Shown piece by piece: positions 1 through 6,653 of a stretch of DNA of 15,225 bases (the first letter of the stretch is position 1; each line of letters opens with the position of its first letter). The notes under the pieces are model-generated. The model was not told where the DNA came from. It searched no databases and saw nothing but the letters and a program-made list of their open reading frames with translations. Position numbers and translations under genes: made by a program. The stretch is taken from assembly GCA_964448135.1 (NCBI GenBank), contig CAYUVH010000012.1, positions 1-15,225 on the forward strand. Reading direction: 5' to 3'. The DNA is from CAYUVH01 sp964448135 (GTDB lineage: Bacteria > Verrucomicrobiota > Verrucomicrobiia > Limisphaerales > UBA8199).

Positions 1-1814
1 GCACCGAGATAATCGATCAGCGCCTTGGGTTCCACGACGAGCGGCTTGGGGACATGCCCGTTGCTGACGATCTGCCGCGTGGCCTTGCGGGTGAGCGAGG
101 CAATTTCACGCTCCAACTGGCGCACGCCGGCTTCGCGGGTGTAATCGTGAATGAGCCGCCGCAACGTCGCGTCGGGGAAGACGACTTCCGAGCGCGTCAG
201 GCCGTGTTCCTCCAACTGTCGCGGCACGAGGTAGCGTTTGGCGATCTGGAGTTTTTCCGTTTCGGTGTAACTCGGCAGTTCGATGACTTCCAGCCGGTCG
301 CGCAATGCGGGATGAATCGGCTCCAGCCAGTTCGCCGTGGTGAGGAACAGCACATGCGACAAGTCAAACGGCAGGTCGAGATAATGATCGGTGAACGTAT
401 TGTTTTGCTCGGGGTCGAGCACTTCGAGCAACGCTGACGCGGGATCACCGCGAAAATCCGCGCCGACCTTGTCCAATTCATCCAGCAGGATCACCGGATT
501 CCGGCTTTCCACGCGGCGCAACGTTTGGATGATCCGCCCGGGCAACGCGCCCACATAAGTGCGGCGATGCCCGCGAATCTCCGCCTCATCCCGCATGCCA
601 CCCAATGCGATGCGCGCAAATTTGCGGCCCAACGCGTCCGCCACGCTCCGCCCCAGCGAAGTCTTTCCCACGCCCGGAGGTCCCACGAGACAGAGAATCG
701 GTCCCTTGATTTCCTTGCGCCGTTTGATGACGGCCAGAAACTCGATCAACCGGTCCTTCACCTTGGTGAGCCCGAAGTGCTGCTCGTTTAGGATGCGTTC
801 CGCTTCCGTCAGATCCAGCTTGTCCTCGGTCTCCTTCGACCACGGCAGCGCCAGGATCCAATCGAGATAGTTGCGCGTCACCGCGTATTCCGCCGCGGCG
901 GGCGGCGTCTGCTGCAGCCGCTCCAATTCCGCCATCGCCACCTGTTTGGGTTCCGCCGGCAGGGCCGCCTGATCGATGCGATCCCGCAACGTCCGCATTT
1001 CGTTCGCGTTGGGCTCCGATTCGCCCAACTCACGCTGAATGGCGCGCAGTTGCTCGCGCAAAAAGAAATCCCGCTGCGTCTTCGAAATCGAAGTCGCCAC
1101 CTCCGTCTGAATCTTCGAGCTGAGCGCGAGAACCTCGTGCTCGCGATTCAACATCGGCAACAAACGCGTGAGCCGCTCCTTGACCGACGCCGTTTCCAGC
1201 AACGTCTGGCGCTCCTCGAGGCTCAGGTTGAGGTTCACCGCGATCAGGTCGGCGAAATGGCCGGGATCCTCGGTGTTCAGCGCCGCGATCTTGATCTGCT
1301 CCGACAGCGCGGGCGAAAGCTTGATGATCTCCCGGAACTGGCTCTGCGCGTTGCGCATCATGGCCGTCAGTTCCACCGAGTCCTCCGTCACATCGCGCAA
1401 TAAATCGAACTTCGCGGAAAGATACGGATCCGTGGACGTGTATTCCTTGATCCGAATCCGCCACAACCCCTCCACCAGCACGCGCACCGTGTTGTCCGGA
1501 AACTTCAACATCTTCAGCACGCGCGCCGCGCAGCCCACTTCGTGCATTTCGTGCGGCAGCGGATTCTCCGCCTCCGCGTTTCGCTGCAACACCACCCCCA
1601 GCAGGCGGTCCCCACCCACCACGTCATCAATCAGCTTCGTGCTCTGGGCGGTCTCGACCAGCAAAGGCGCGACCATGCCCGGGAAAATGACGATATCGGA
1701 GAGGCCGAGCACCGGCAGGGCATCAGGGAGTGACCGCGAGGAGACACGGGGAGGCGCTTCCGGGCTGCCCGAGGCGCCCAGGATGCTGATAAATTCTGTA
1801 TCAGGCGAAGTCAT
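1..1814 (-). CDS. lon: ATP-dependent protease Lon, N-terminal and ATPase part (runs off the window)
   Basis: Lon unfolds damaged or regulatory cytoplasmic proteins with ATP and degrades them in an internal chamber. The visible 604 residues carry the LON substrate-binding N-domain (about 33-235, with the LSDIVIFPGMVAPLLV signature), the coiled linker with QRDFFLREQLRAIQRELGE (247-265), and the AAA+ module: Walker A GPPGVGKT (378-385), Walker B ILLDELDK (442-449), and the sensor region around LFLTTAN (489-495). The visible part ends at IDYLG, the junction before the protease domain, so the catalytic Ser-Lys dyad lies outside the window and cannot be checked. The frame is open to base 1. The ATG at 1814 fits the family's N-terminus; the preceding GGGCAGAG is a weak ribosome site. 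It lies 54 nt after hsp20 on the same strand, so co-transcription as a stress operon is likely. Identification is firm; the operon is inferred. Confidence 0.96.
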   Translation of the reverse strand, partial: MTSPDTEFISILGASGSPEAPPRVSSRSLPDALPVLGLSDIVIFPGMVAPLLVETAQSTKLIDDVVGGDRLLGVVLQRNAEAENPLPHEMHEVGCAARVLKMLKFPDNTVRVLVEGLWRIRIKEYTSTDPYLSAKFDLLRDVTEDSVELTAMMRNAQSQFREIIKLSPALSEQIKIAALNTEDPGHFADLIAVNLNLSLEERQTLLETASVKERLTRLLPMLNREHEVLALSSKIQTEVATSISKTQRDFFLREQLRAIQRELGESEPNANEMRTLRDRIDQAALPAEPKQVAMAELERLQQTPPAAAEYAVTRNYLDWILALPWSKETEDKLDLTEAERILNEQHFGLTKVKDRLIEFLAVIKRRKEIKGPILCLVGPPGVGKTSLGRSVADALGRKFARIALGGMRDEAEIRGHRRTYVGALPGRIIQTLRRVESRNPVILLDELDKVGADFRGDPASALLEVLDPEQNNTFTDHYLDLPFDLSHVLFLTTANWLEPIHPALRDRLEVIELPSYTETEKLQIAKRYLVPRQLEEHGLTRSEVVFPDATLRRLIHDYTREAGVRQLEREIASLTRKATRQIVSNGHVPKPLVVEPKALIDYLG

Positions 1815-1861
1815 GGTTACATGGCTCTGCCCTTTAGACGCTTCCGCTCTATGGCGATTCG

Positions 1862-1880
1862 GAGGGAATTAATTTCCCTC
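1862..1880 (-). promoter_or_regulatory. Hairpin overlapping the hsp20 stop codon, between hsp20 and lon
   Basis: A perfect 7-bp inverted repeat, GAGGGAA (1862-1868) and TTCCCTC (1874-1880), surrounds a 5-base AT loop that contains the TAA stop of hsp20. It has no T-run, so it does not look like a strong terminator. It could be an intercistronic stem that tunes lon expression or protects the hsp20 message. The structure is seen; the function is a guess. Confidence 0.4.
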
Positions 1881-2285
1881 AACGACGGGCACCTTGCCAC
1901 TCCGGTTATGCCGGGGCGCGAGCGGTACGTCAATACGCAGAAAACCATTCAGGTAGGAGGCCTTGGCCTGGCCAAGGTCATAGCCCGCAGGCAACTCCAA
2001 CACACTCTCAAACGGACCGTAGGTGATTTCCATCACCAGAAAACTGCAGCGGGTCGAGCGGCACCCATCGGGCCGGTTGCCCGTAATGCGTAGGCGATTG
2101 CCTTCCACGGTGATCTCGAGATGCTCGCTCCGCATCCCCGCCAGTTCCACCTTGATCACCAACCCGCCCTCTACCGTGTAGACATCGGTATTAGGCACCC
2201 AGTGTGCTTTTGCCGGGCCTTCTTTTCCACCCGCGGCCGATCTGGTCGCGAAATGCACCGAGGAACTAACTTTGCACATTGCCAT
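1869..2285 (-). CDS. Small heat shock protein, Hsp20 / alpha-crystallin family
   Basis: An ATP-independent holdase that binds unfolding proteins in the cytoplasm and keeps them refoldable or degradable. The 138-residue product (from ATG 2285) carries an alpha-crystallin domain from about residue 29 onward. The domain opens with WVPNTDVYTVEGGLVIKVEL, followed by a paired strand segment ending LRITGNRP. The signature near the C-terminus is NGFLRIDVPL, matching the family's A-x-x-x-N-G-x-L-x-I-x-x-P pattern. Length is normal for the family. A second in-frame ATG lies at 2279 and a TTG at 2324; none has a clear Shine-Dalgarno site, so the start is uncertain by a few codons. It lies 46 nt after the small membrane-protein gene and 54 nt before lon, so a holdase and a protease are probably expressed together. 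No CIRCE-like operator was seen upstream. Confidence 0.92.
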   Translation of the reverse strand: MAMCKVSSSVHFATRSAAGGKEGPAKAHWVPNTDVYTVEGGLVIKVELAGMRSEHLEITVEGNRLRITGNRPDGCRSTRCSFLVMEITYGPFESVLELPAGYDLGQAKASYLNGFLRIDVPLAPRHNRSGKVPVVEGN

Positions 2286-2331
2286 TAGCGAGATGAGATT
2301 AACCGACCCGCGCCCATTGCGCAAGCGAACG

Positions 2332-2541
2332 TCAACGCATTTTTACCCGAACTTCGGGACGGCACCCTTTGCGCGCGCGAAGGATGATTGAGGGAGGCAC
2401 CTGGCCGTCCCGTCGCACGTGAGAACAACCACACACATTGGCGCGCGCTAACCGCGGCTCCCGCCGCCGGATAAGGCTTCGTCCCAATACCGCTGCCGTG
2501 ACAGCGACTATCGCCAATGACATGACCTGTTGCCAATCCAT
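2332..2541 (-). CDS. Small single-pass membrane protein with CGC motif, FeoB-associated-like
   Basis: A 69-residue product. Residues 1-20 (MDWQQVMSLAIVAVTAAVLG) form one membrane segment preceded by a D-W-Q start. A basic stretch RSLIRRREPR follows, then CGCS at 37-40. The tail SIILRARKG-CRPEVRVKM looks like two beta strands. The arrangement of W-Q start, one helix, basic stop-transfer and Cys pair resembles the small FeoB-associated Cys-rich membrane proteins, but there are fewer cysteines and no feo gene is nearby, so the function is open. The frame extends upstream to 2709 but that part overlaps the hydrolase gene, so ATG 2541 was chosen. A TATGTT box sits 6 nt before this ATG with TTTGCG 17 nt further up, which would give an almost leaderless message (tentative). 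It lies 46 nt before hsp20. Confidence 0.6.
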   Translation of the reverse strand: MDWQQVMSLAIVAVTAAVLGRSLIRRREPRLARANVCGCSHVRRDGQVPPSIILRARKGCRPEVRVKMR

Positions 2542-2620
2542 CACCGCAACATAACCCCATTTCCCGGGGACGCAAACGAAGTTTTTTTCGCAAAAAACAT
2601 GGCGTTTCCGACTTCTTTTT

Positions 2621-3697
2621 TTATTGGGACGAATCCGGGCGTAGCCACCGATCCAGAAACTCCTCCGCCACTGCCCGCGCTTCCGGCGGATACGCATGCC
2701 CTTTTCCATGATTGAACCAGCCGATACTCCCCGGAGCGCCGAGCAACTTGTAAACCGGCATCACCTCCTCGATGAACGCCCAACTCCGATCCCCGTCCGC
2801 CGAACCGCCCGCCAGCAGCAGAAAAGCCCGCGGCGCGATCAGTGCCAGCACCTGGTCATTCTCCAGCGGGAAACCCGCCTCGCGAATCGCCGGACCAAAA
2901 TACCAGGCCGCGTCCCAATTGCTGAACTTCAACCCCAGACCGCCTTCGCTCGACACACCCGCCTTGTAACGCTCATCAAACGCCATCGCATACAAAACTT
3001 CCTTCCCGCCCAGCGAATGCCCCAGACACCCGATGCGCTGGCGATCCACCCCAGGCAGGCTCTCCACATAATCCGCCGCCCGAATTGCATCCCACACCAT
3101 CCGCGTCATCCCGCTCCACGTCGGATGCTGCTTCCGCACCCGCGCCGCATTACCCGCCCAATCCGCGCCCTCGGTATAAATGTAATTCCTCGGACACCAA
3201 ACCACATATCCGCGCTTCACCAACTGCACCCCCTGCCACTTGTCCTCCGGATACTCCGCCGCCAACCCCGCCACGCCCTTTGCCTGCAACGGCGTAGTCG
3301 GATGAAACACCACGACTGCCGGCAGTTTCCCCTTGGCTCCCTTCGGCTGGAGCAAATACCCATCGGTCCAAATCCCCTCCTCAACCTGGTACCGCACCCG
3401 CTCGCGGGTGAATTCGGCCAACGTCACCTTCTCCAGCGTTTCCGCCTTCAACGGCGCTTTGTCTTTTGGCAAACCACCCAGAAACTTTTCCCATTCGCTC
3501 CTGATCTCTTCGCGACACTTCCGCCACTGCCTCACCGACTCGATTCGCACACCGTCATTTTGCACCAATAAATTCCGCCCTACTGGTGCGTTGGTCGCCG
3601 GCACTGCGGGCGGCAATTGCAGATTCTGCTCGGCAGCCCCCGCCCGGTGCAAAACCAGGCCCATCAGCATCACCCAAATGCAAACCGTCCTGCTCAT
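2621..3697 (-). CDS. Secreted alpha/beta hydrolase (dienelactone hydrolase / acetylxylan-esterase-like)
   Basis: Probably hydrolyses an ester, such as an acyl or sugar ester, outside the cytoplasm; the substrate is unknown. From ATG 3697 the product has 358 residues. A signal peptide covers residues 1-21 (MSRTVCIWVMLMGLVLHRAGA). The hydrolase fold runs from about 100 to 350: strand and oxyanion region PAVVVFHP (126-133), nucleophile elbow GHSLGG with Ser228, a likely acid Asp301 or Asp303 in GGSADGD, and His334 in GKGHAY. The frame extends to a GTG at 3766, but only the 3697 start gives a proper signal peptide; GGGGAG abuts it too closely for an ideal ribosome site. It begins 42 nt after the core site of the last attC-like element, so it is either the chromosomal flank or the terminal cassette; no attC is visible after its stop. 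Family is clear, substrate is not. Confidence 0.85.
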   Translation of the reverse strand: MSRTVCIWVMLMGLVLHRAGAAEQNLQLPPAVPATNAPVGRNLLVQNDGVRIESVRQWRKCREEIRSEWEKFLGGLPKDKAPLKAETLEKVTLAEFTRERVRYQVEEGIWTDGYLLQPKGAKGKLPAVVVFHPTTPLQAKGVAGLAAEYPEDKWQGVQLVKRGYVVWCPRNYIYTEGADWAGNAARVRKQHPTWSGMTRMVWDAIRAADYVESLPGVDRQRIGCLGHSLGGKEVLYAMAFDERYKAGVSSEGGLGLKFSNWDAAWYFGPAIREAGFPLENDQVLALIAPRAFLLLAGGSADGDRSWAFIEEVMPVYKLLGAPGSIGWFNHGKGHAYPPEARAVAEEFLDRWLRPDSSQ

Positions 3698-3738
3698 CTC
3701 CCCAGCGCGGCGCGCGTACACGGCCCATGTAGTTCCCG

Positions 3739-3834
3739 GACTAACGATGAAGTGAACGGTGAGCACTGGAAGCAGGGTAAACGAATCTCCAAATGATGGG
3801 CGGAAAGTTCATTCGCTCGACCTCATGGTTGGGG
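3739..3834 (-). repeat. attC-like site following cassette 1 (left end of array)
   Basis: On the minus strand the site opens with CCCCAAC (3834-3828) and closes with CGTTAGTC near 3746-3739. The arms AACCATGAGGT and ACTTCATCGTT are complementary except for one mismatch and one G-T pair. Cassette 1 stops with TGA at 3809-3811, inside the site. The core is less canonical than in the other sites, so this is a moderate call. Confidence 0.55.
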
Positions 3835-4168
3835 ACATTCTGCGCTCGCCTCCTCGAATTAGACTAAAGGACAAACCGACCAGCAGCCCCAGCAGACCAA
3901 ATATCGTCCCCACAGTCAGCAAGTCTCCAACCGTCCCAGACACGGCACCCGTGCAAAGCGCGTAGACTATGCCGAGCGCGAAACCAGCTCCCGCATAATA
4001 CAAATGCCGCTCTTGTTGGAGATGCCGCAAAGCGAGAAAGACTGGCACACCAAAAATGTAACTGACGCCGTACGAGAGCATGAGCGACAAAATCGGACCG
4101 CCAGACGGCATCACCAAGATCGCGGCAATCAGCGGGGCAACTGCAAAGGCTATGGCAGTGCGTATCAT
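3809..4168 (-). CDS. Cassette 1: small integral membrane protein, unknown function
   Basis: Not recognised. The 119-residue product from ATG 4168 (MIRTAIAFAVAPLIAAILV) has about four hydrophobic segments: roughly 2-20, 25-47, 57-77 and 83-105. They are separated by short loops, one with the charged stretch RHLQQERH, and the protein ends in a basic and polar tail RGGERRMSPTMRSSE. It has no Cys pairs, catalytic motifs or transporter signatures. The frame extends upstream to 4327, but that part lies in an attC-like element; ATG 4168 sits just 6 nt after the GTTGGGC core (4180-4174), the normal place for a cassette start. The TGA at 3809 lies within the following attC-like site. Third base use is less GC-biased than in lon or fba, fitting acquired DNA. 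Confidence 0.65.
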   Translation of the reverse strand: MIRTAIAFAVAPLIAAILVMPSGGPILSLMLSYGVSYIFGVPVFLALRHLQQERHLYYAGAGFALGIVYALCTGAVSGTVGDLLTVGTIFGLLGLLVGLSFSLIRGGERRMSPTMRSSE

Positions 4169-4173
4169 TTCAT

Positions 4174-4345
4174 GCCCAACGTTTATGATGAGACGCGGCG
4201 GGCCAAGCGCGCCCACATGCGAACAGAACACCGAATCCGGCCTCCACTCCACTACGCTTGTTCTGCGCTCGCATCGCTTGCTTCTTACATCGAAGCCAGG
4301 GCCGTGACCAGAGAATCCGCGCCGCAAACAAGGAAATGGTTGGGT
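4174..4345 (-). repeat. attC-like boundary following cassette 2
   Basis: On the minus strand this stretch opens with ACCCAAC (4345-4339) and closes with GTTGGGC (4180-4174), both consensus cores. At 172 bp it is longer than usual for attC. An inner block, running from AACAAGCGTAGTGGAGTGG to the TTGGCCCGCC region, pairs loosely with the closing arm, so an older site may be nested here. The boundary cores are convincing; the folding is weaker. Confidence 0.5.
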
Positions 4346-4349
4346 GGCG

Positions 4350-4673
4350 TCATACTGAACGAATCAGATAAACAATGGACAGAGCGTTACAAACCTGCGC
4401 TGTGACCCACAAGGCAATGGCAGCCCAGACCAAGCCGGCATCGGCGGCGGAGCTCCGACGTAGGACGCCTACTAACGGGAATAAAGCAACGACGAGGAAG
4501 GCTGCTAACGGGATACTCCCGAACATGGCACCGATCGGGATGCCGCCGTGCCCCGCATCGAAGCGGCCGAGCCATGTCCCCACGCAGAAGAGGAGAGACA
4601 GCAGAGCGGCGACAGCTACTGCTCCAACACCTGTTCGGAGAATCCGAGTGTCATTTCGAGTTGGATTCTCCAT
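4350..4673 (-). CDS. Cassette 2: small membrane protein, unknown function
   Basis: Not recognised. The 107-residue product from ATG 4673 (MENPTRNDTRILRTGVG) has a charged N-terminus and three hydrophobic segments: about 14-35, 47-70 and 80-103. The loop between the second and third is LRRSSAADAG. It is probably an inner-membrane protein. The start is supported by GGGAG 9 nt upstream and by the GTTAGGT core at 4693-4687, which puts the ATG right at the beginning of the cassette. The TGA stop at 4350 is 4 nt before the closing ACCCAAC core. Both this gene and cassette 1 are short multi-pass membrane proteins, a common class among cassette-borne genes (general knowledge). No promoter is evident; expression may depend on read-through from upstream cassettes. 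Confidence 0.65.
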   Translation of the reverse strand: MENPTRNDTRILRTGVGAVAVAALLSLLFCVGTWLGRFDAGHGGIPIGAMFGSIPLAAFLVVALFPLVGVLRRSSAADAGLVWAAIALWVTAQVCNALSIVYLIRSV

Positions 4674-4688
4674 CACTTTCGCTCCCAC

Positions 4689-4751
4689 CTAACGACGCTG
4701 CTGCGCGCACGCGCGTGCAATCTGAATTGCCTGATCTTGAGAGATTGGCAT
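4689..4751 (-). pseudogene. 20-codon stub of a decayed cassette gene
   Basis: Minus-strand ATG 4751 opens MPISQDQAIQIARACAQQRR and ends at a TAG formed by the GTTAGGT core of cassette 2. The ATG is 6 nt beyond the GCAATCC heptamer that occupies the core position of the preceding attC, which is where a cassette gene should start. The MPISQDQAIQIARA sequence reads like a normal protein N-terminus. I infer that a deletion removed the rest of this gene and most of its attC. It could also be a chance short frame. Confidence 0.35.
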
Positions 4752-4757
4752 GGCGCG

Positions 4758-4858
4758 GGATTGCGTAAAGGTCAGCGACGGGCACCAGCCGCCGATGACG
4801 TTCGATTTGTCTCTGAGCGAATCGGCTGGCTCCGGTTGGCTGCACCGCCTGGTTCGGA
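4758..4858 (-). repeat. attC-like site following cassette 3, near copy of the 6122-6222 site
   Basis: This is a 101-bp site opening with TCCGAAC (4858-4852). Its stem GGAGCCAGCC lies opposite GGCGGCTGGT. It matches 83 of 101 positions of the site at 6122-6222 without gaps, and 48 of 50 in the central block (4787-4836). The closing core is degenerate (GCAATCC instead of GTTRRRY), so this side is probably no longer a good recombination target. Cassette 3 terminates inside it. Confidence 0.7.
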
Positions 4859-5536
4859 ATACTCTTGCCTTATCTGTTGTCGGGCCGATTCGTAATTGCC
4901 AAGGACCTGTTTCTTCTGTGCCTCGTCAACAAAACCGCGCCCGTTTTCTTTTTCAATACACCAGTCGATGAAATCCATCTGGATTTCCAGCCGCGACTTG
5001 CTCCTGGCCCATTCGGCCCATGCCTCGGCGCCTCGGGCGCGCAGGTAACCATCGAAAGAGAGATACACTTCGGAGCCAGACGGGGTTTTGCGAAACTTGT
5101 AGCCGCTGTGCATGTAATGGCCGTCATCCAGCACCTCGACCACCGCGTCACCAACCTGGTAGTTCACCCATGCCGCGACTACGCCGCTGTAGGAGTAGCG
5201 ATCATCTCCCAGGTGTTTCACGAGCGCCGGGAACACCGCGGGTCCCATTTCCTTCAGACTTTTGAGGGCGGCTTCGACTTCGGGAGTGCTGTAGCGACTC
5301 GCGAAAACGACCGCGATCGGTGGATCGGAATACGCGGACCGATACGGTGCGGGTCGTTTTGACACCAGATTGCGAACCAATGCGTCCACCTTCGCGGAAC
5401 CTGACTCTTCGACGGAAACAGGATACCCCTCTGCAGGAATCTGAAACCTGGCGTCAGCAATTGAATTCGTCCCGGCTTTACAGACGCTCAACAGGCCAAG
5501 TTGAGCAATAACCAGAATGACTGTGAATGTCTTCAT
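4772..5536 (-). CDS. Cassette 3: exported protein of unknown function with attC-encoded tail
   Basis: Not recognised with confidence. From ATG 5536 the product has 254 residues. A signal peptide covers residues 1-21 (MKTFTVILVIAQLGLLSVCKA), so the protein is probably periplasmic. A helical middle part includes STPEVEAALKSLKEMGPAVF and PALVKHLGDD, which read like one HEAT-type helical pair, followed by WVNYQVGDAVVEVLDDG and an aromatic, charged segment (YLRARGAEAWAEWARSKS). The true fold probably ends near QQIRQEY, about residue 226. The last 28 residues are translated from the attC site and match the tail of cassette 5. The frame extends to 5608, but the signal peptide and the GTTCGGA core 10 nt upstream fix the start at 5536; GGAG lies nearby. 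Its opening and closing cores are perfect complements. Confidence 0.75.
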   Translation of the reverse strand: MKTFTVILVIAQLGLLSVCKAGTNSIADARFQIPAEGYPVSVEESGSAKVDALVRNLVSKRPAPYRSAYSDPPIAVVFASRYSTPEVEAALKSLKEMGPAVFPALVKHLGDDRYSYSGVVAAWVNYQVGDAVVEVLDDGHYMHSGYKFRKTPSGSEVYLSFDGYLRARGAEAWAEWARSKSRLEIQMDFIDWCIEKENGRGFVDEAQKKQVLGNYESARQQIRQEYSEPGGAANRSQPIRSETNRTSSAAGARR

Positions 5537-5546
5537 CGGGCTATGT

Positions 5547-5640
5547 CTCCGAACGCTTGTGCTGAGGCAGGGCCGGTCGCGGGTGTGCAGCATGGAACAA
5601 AGAGGCAATCCGGCCCATGCCTCCAGTACGCTGGTTAGGT
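5547..5640 (-). repeat. attC site following cassette 4, canonical fold
   Basis: This is the clearest attC of the array. On the minus strand it opens with ACCTAAC (5640-5634) and closes with GTTCGGA (5553-5547). The inner arms GAGGCATGGGCCGG and CCGGCCCTGCCTC pair over 13 bp with a single unpaired T, the extrahelical base that IntI recognises in folded attC (established for integrons). The TAA stop of cassette 4 is formed by the opening core itself. Confidence 0.8.
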
Positions 5641-6111
5641 GGCGGTTTCATATGACTCAATCTTCAACTCCCGAAACTCTGCGTGCTCTTGCTCCGTGAG
5701 GCGCAACACCACATGCCCCTCGTGACTGACAACTCCCAGCATAGCCTCCCCGCGCCGAAAAATCGTGAAATCCTCAAACCAGCCTGCGTCAGAATATGAC
5801 GGTGCTACAAACAAACCATTCGGGATGTGATGACGCAGTACACCTGCGCTCTCGGTGCTGAGCCTCCAAGCGTCGGTTGCTCGTCGAGTTTGTTCTCCGG
5901 CCTGCGTGACCATACGCTCTCGCCTTGGCGTCCCGCGATGAAATGACGTGAGAGCTTTTGTGAGCAGCTCGTGGGAAGAGCGAGAACCGCCGAGTCCCAT
6001 GATCCGAAATGAAAACTCATCGCCGCCGCGTTCAATGCACCAACCGATAAGTCTCCAACCCTGGTCTGGAGAAAGCTCGTCGCGAATGAAACGTTGAACA
6101 ATTCCACTCAT
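5635..6111 (-). CDS. Cassette 4: cytoplasmic protein of unknown function
   Basis: Not recognised. From ATG 6111 the product has 158 residues (MSGIVQRFIRDELSPDQGWR). It has no signal peptide or membrane segment. It is a mixed alpha/beta protein with a Gly/Ser loop MGLGGSRSSHELL, a basic middle (RGTPRRERMVTQAGEQTRR), and a C-terminal beta-rich stretch (FTIFRRGEAMLGVVSHEGHVVL) with a closing helix (TEQEHAEFREL). A short protein with this profile could be an immunity-type or stress protein, but nothing proves it. A GTG at 6123 is in frame, but ATG 6111 has an AAAGAAGA purine stretch before it and lies 10 nt after the GTTAAGT core. The stop codon TAA is supplied by the attC opening core, a typical cassette trait. 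Confidence 0.7.
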   Translation of the reverse strand: MSGIVQRFIRDELSPDQGWRLIGWCIERGGDEFSFRIMGLGGSRSSHELLTKALTSFHRGTPRRERMVTQAGEQTRRATDAWRLSTESAGVLRHHIPNGLFVAPSYSDAGWFEDFTIFRRGEAMLGVVSHEGHVVLRLTEQEHAEFRELKIESYETAT

Positions 6112-6121
6112 ATCTTCTTTC

Positions 6122-6222
6122 ACTTAACGGCAAGGTCAGCCACCGGAGCCAGCCGCCGATGACCTTCGATTTGTCTCTGAGCGAATCGGCTGGCTCCCGT
6201 TCGCTGCACCGTCTGGTTGGCG
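6122..6222 (-). repeat. attC-like site following cassette 5, near copy of the 4758-4858 site
   Basis: This is a 101-bp site opening with CGCCAAC (6222-6216) and closing with GTTAAGT (6128-6122). The arm GGAGCCAGCC pairs with GGCTGGCTCC over 10 bp. The outer arms AACCAGACGGTGCAGCG and GGCTGACCTTGCCGTT pair partly. The loop holds a further small hairpin with ends CGATT and AATCG. It shares 83 of 101 positions with the cassette 3 site, including the embedded TGA. Confidence 0.75.
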
Positions 6223-6651
6223 TTTCTTCATTGCTACATCCCCGAGGTTGATGCAGCCGTCCGCCAGCCGACTCTTATCCGGTGCCGGACTGTCCAGGCT
6301 TTCCGGGACGACGATCGACTCTCTGGTGTAGGGATCGTGGCTGGCGGAGCGAATCTCGATGCTCGCCCGAAACGGATTCGGATAGAACGGACCGCCCATC
6401 AGCCAAGCCCAGTAACGAAGCCGCTTAGGCGGGACCTGGAACTCGCCTCGTTTGTTCGTTTTCTCGGTGTGCTCGCGAAAATCCACTACGACCTGAACCT
6501 GCTGTCTAGCCAGCGGCTCCCCGGTATCGGCATCAACGAGCCTGCCTGCTACGCCGTAGTGAACAATTGAGGTTCTGACGACGGGGACACAACCAGTCGC
6601 CAACCCCGCCAAAACGAGAAACAAGGCCAAGGTGTGCGCATTACGCTTCAT
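6136..6651 (-). CDS. Cassette 5: lipoprotein with carboxypeptidase-regulatory-like domain and attC-encoded tail
   Basis: From ATG 6651 the product has 171 residues. Residues 1-22 (MKRNAHTLALFLVLAGLATGC) form a lipoprotein signal with lipidation expected on the Cys of LATGC. Next, VAGRLVDADTGEPLARQQVQ and TNKRGEFQVPP form the start and middle of a small Ig-like regulatory domain of the carboxypeptidase D / CarboxypepD_reg type (G-x-V-x-D-x-x-T-G-x-P-L and G-x-F pattern). A W/P-rich segment (YWAWLMGGPFYPNPF) follows. It is probably envelope-anchored; its partner is unknown. The native domain seems to end at about INLGDVAMKK; the final 28 residues are translated attC DNA and match the tail of cassette 3. 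A GTG directly precedes the ATG. The opening core GTTGGCG (6660-6654) overlaps the start region and is the exact complement of the closing core. Confidence 0.72.
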   Translation of the reverse strand: MKRNAHTLALFLVLAGLATGCVPVVRTSIVHYGVAGRLVDADTGEPLARQQVQVVVDFREHTEKTNKRGEFQVPPKRLRYWAWLMGGPFYPNPFRASIEIRSASHDPYTRESIVVPESLDSPAPDKSRLADGCINLGDVAMKKRQPDGAANGSQPIRSETNRRSSAAGSGG

Positions 6652-6653
6652 CA

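Noticed and set aside
2581..2598. GTTTTTT-TCGC-AAAAAAC hairpin as a terminator of the hydrolase gene
   Set aside because: The stem is almost all A-T, so it is weak, and the expected GC stem plus T-run arrangement is missing. It may be chance in an A/T-rich spacer.
2541..2783. Minus-strand open frame overlapping the hydrolase end (80 codons)
   Set aside because: Most of it overlaps the hydrolase coding region in another frame and it shows no domain.
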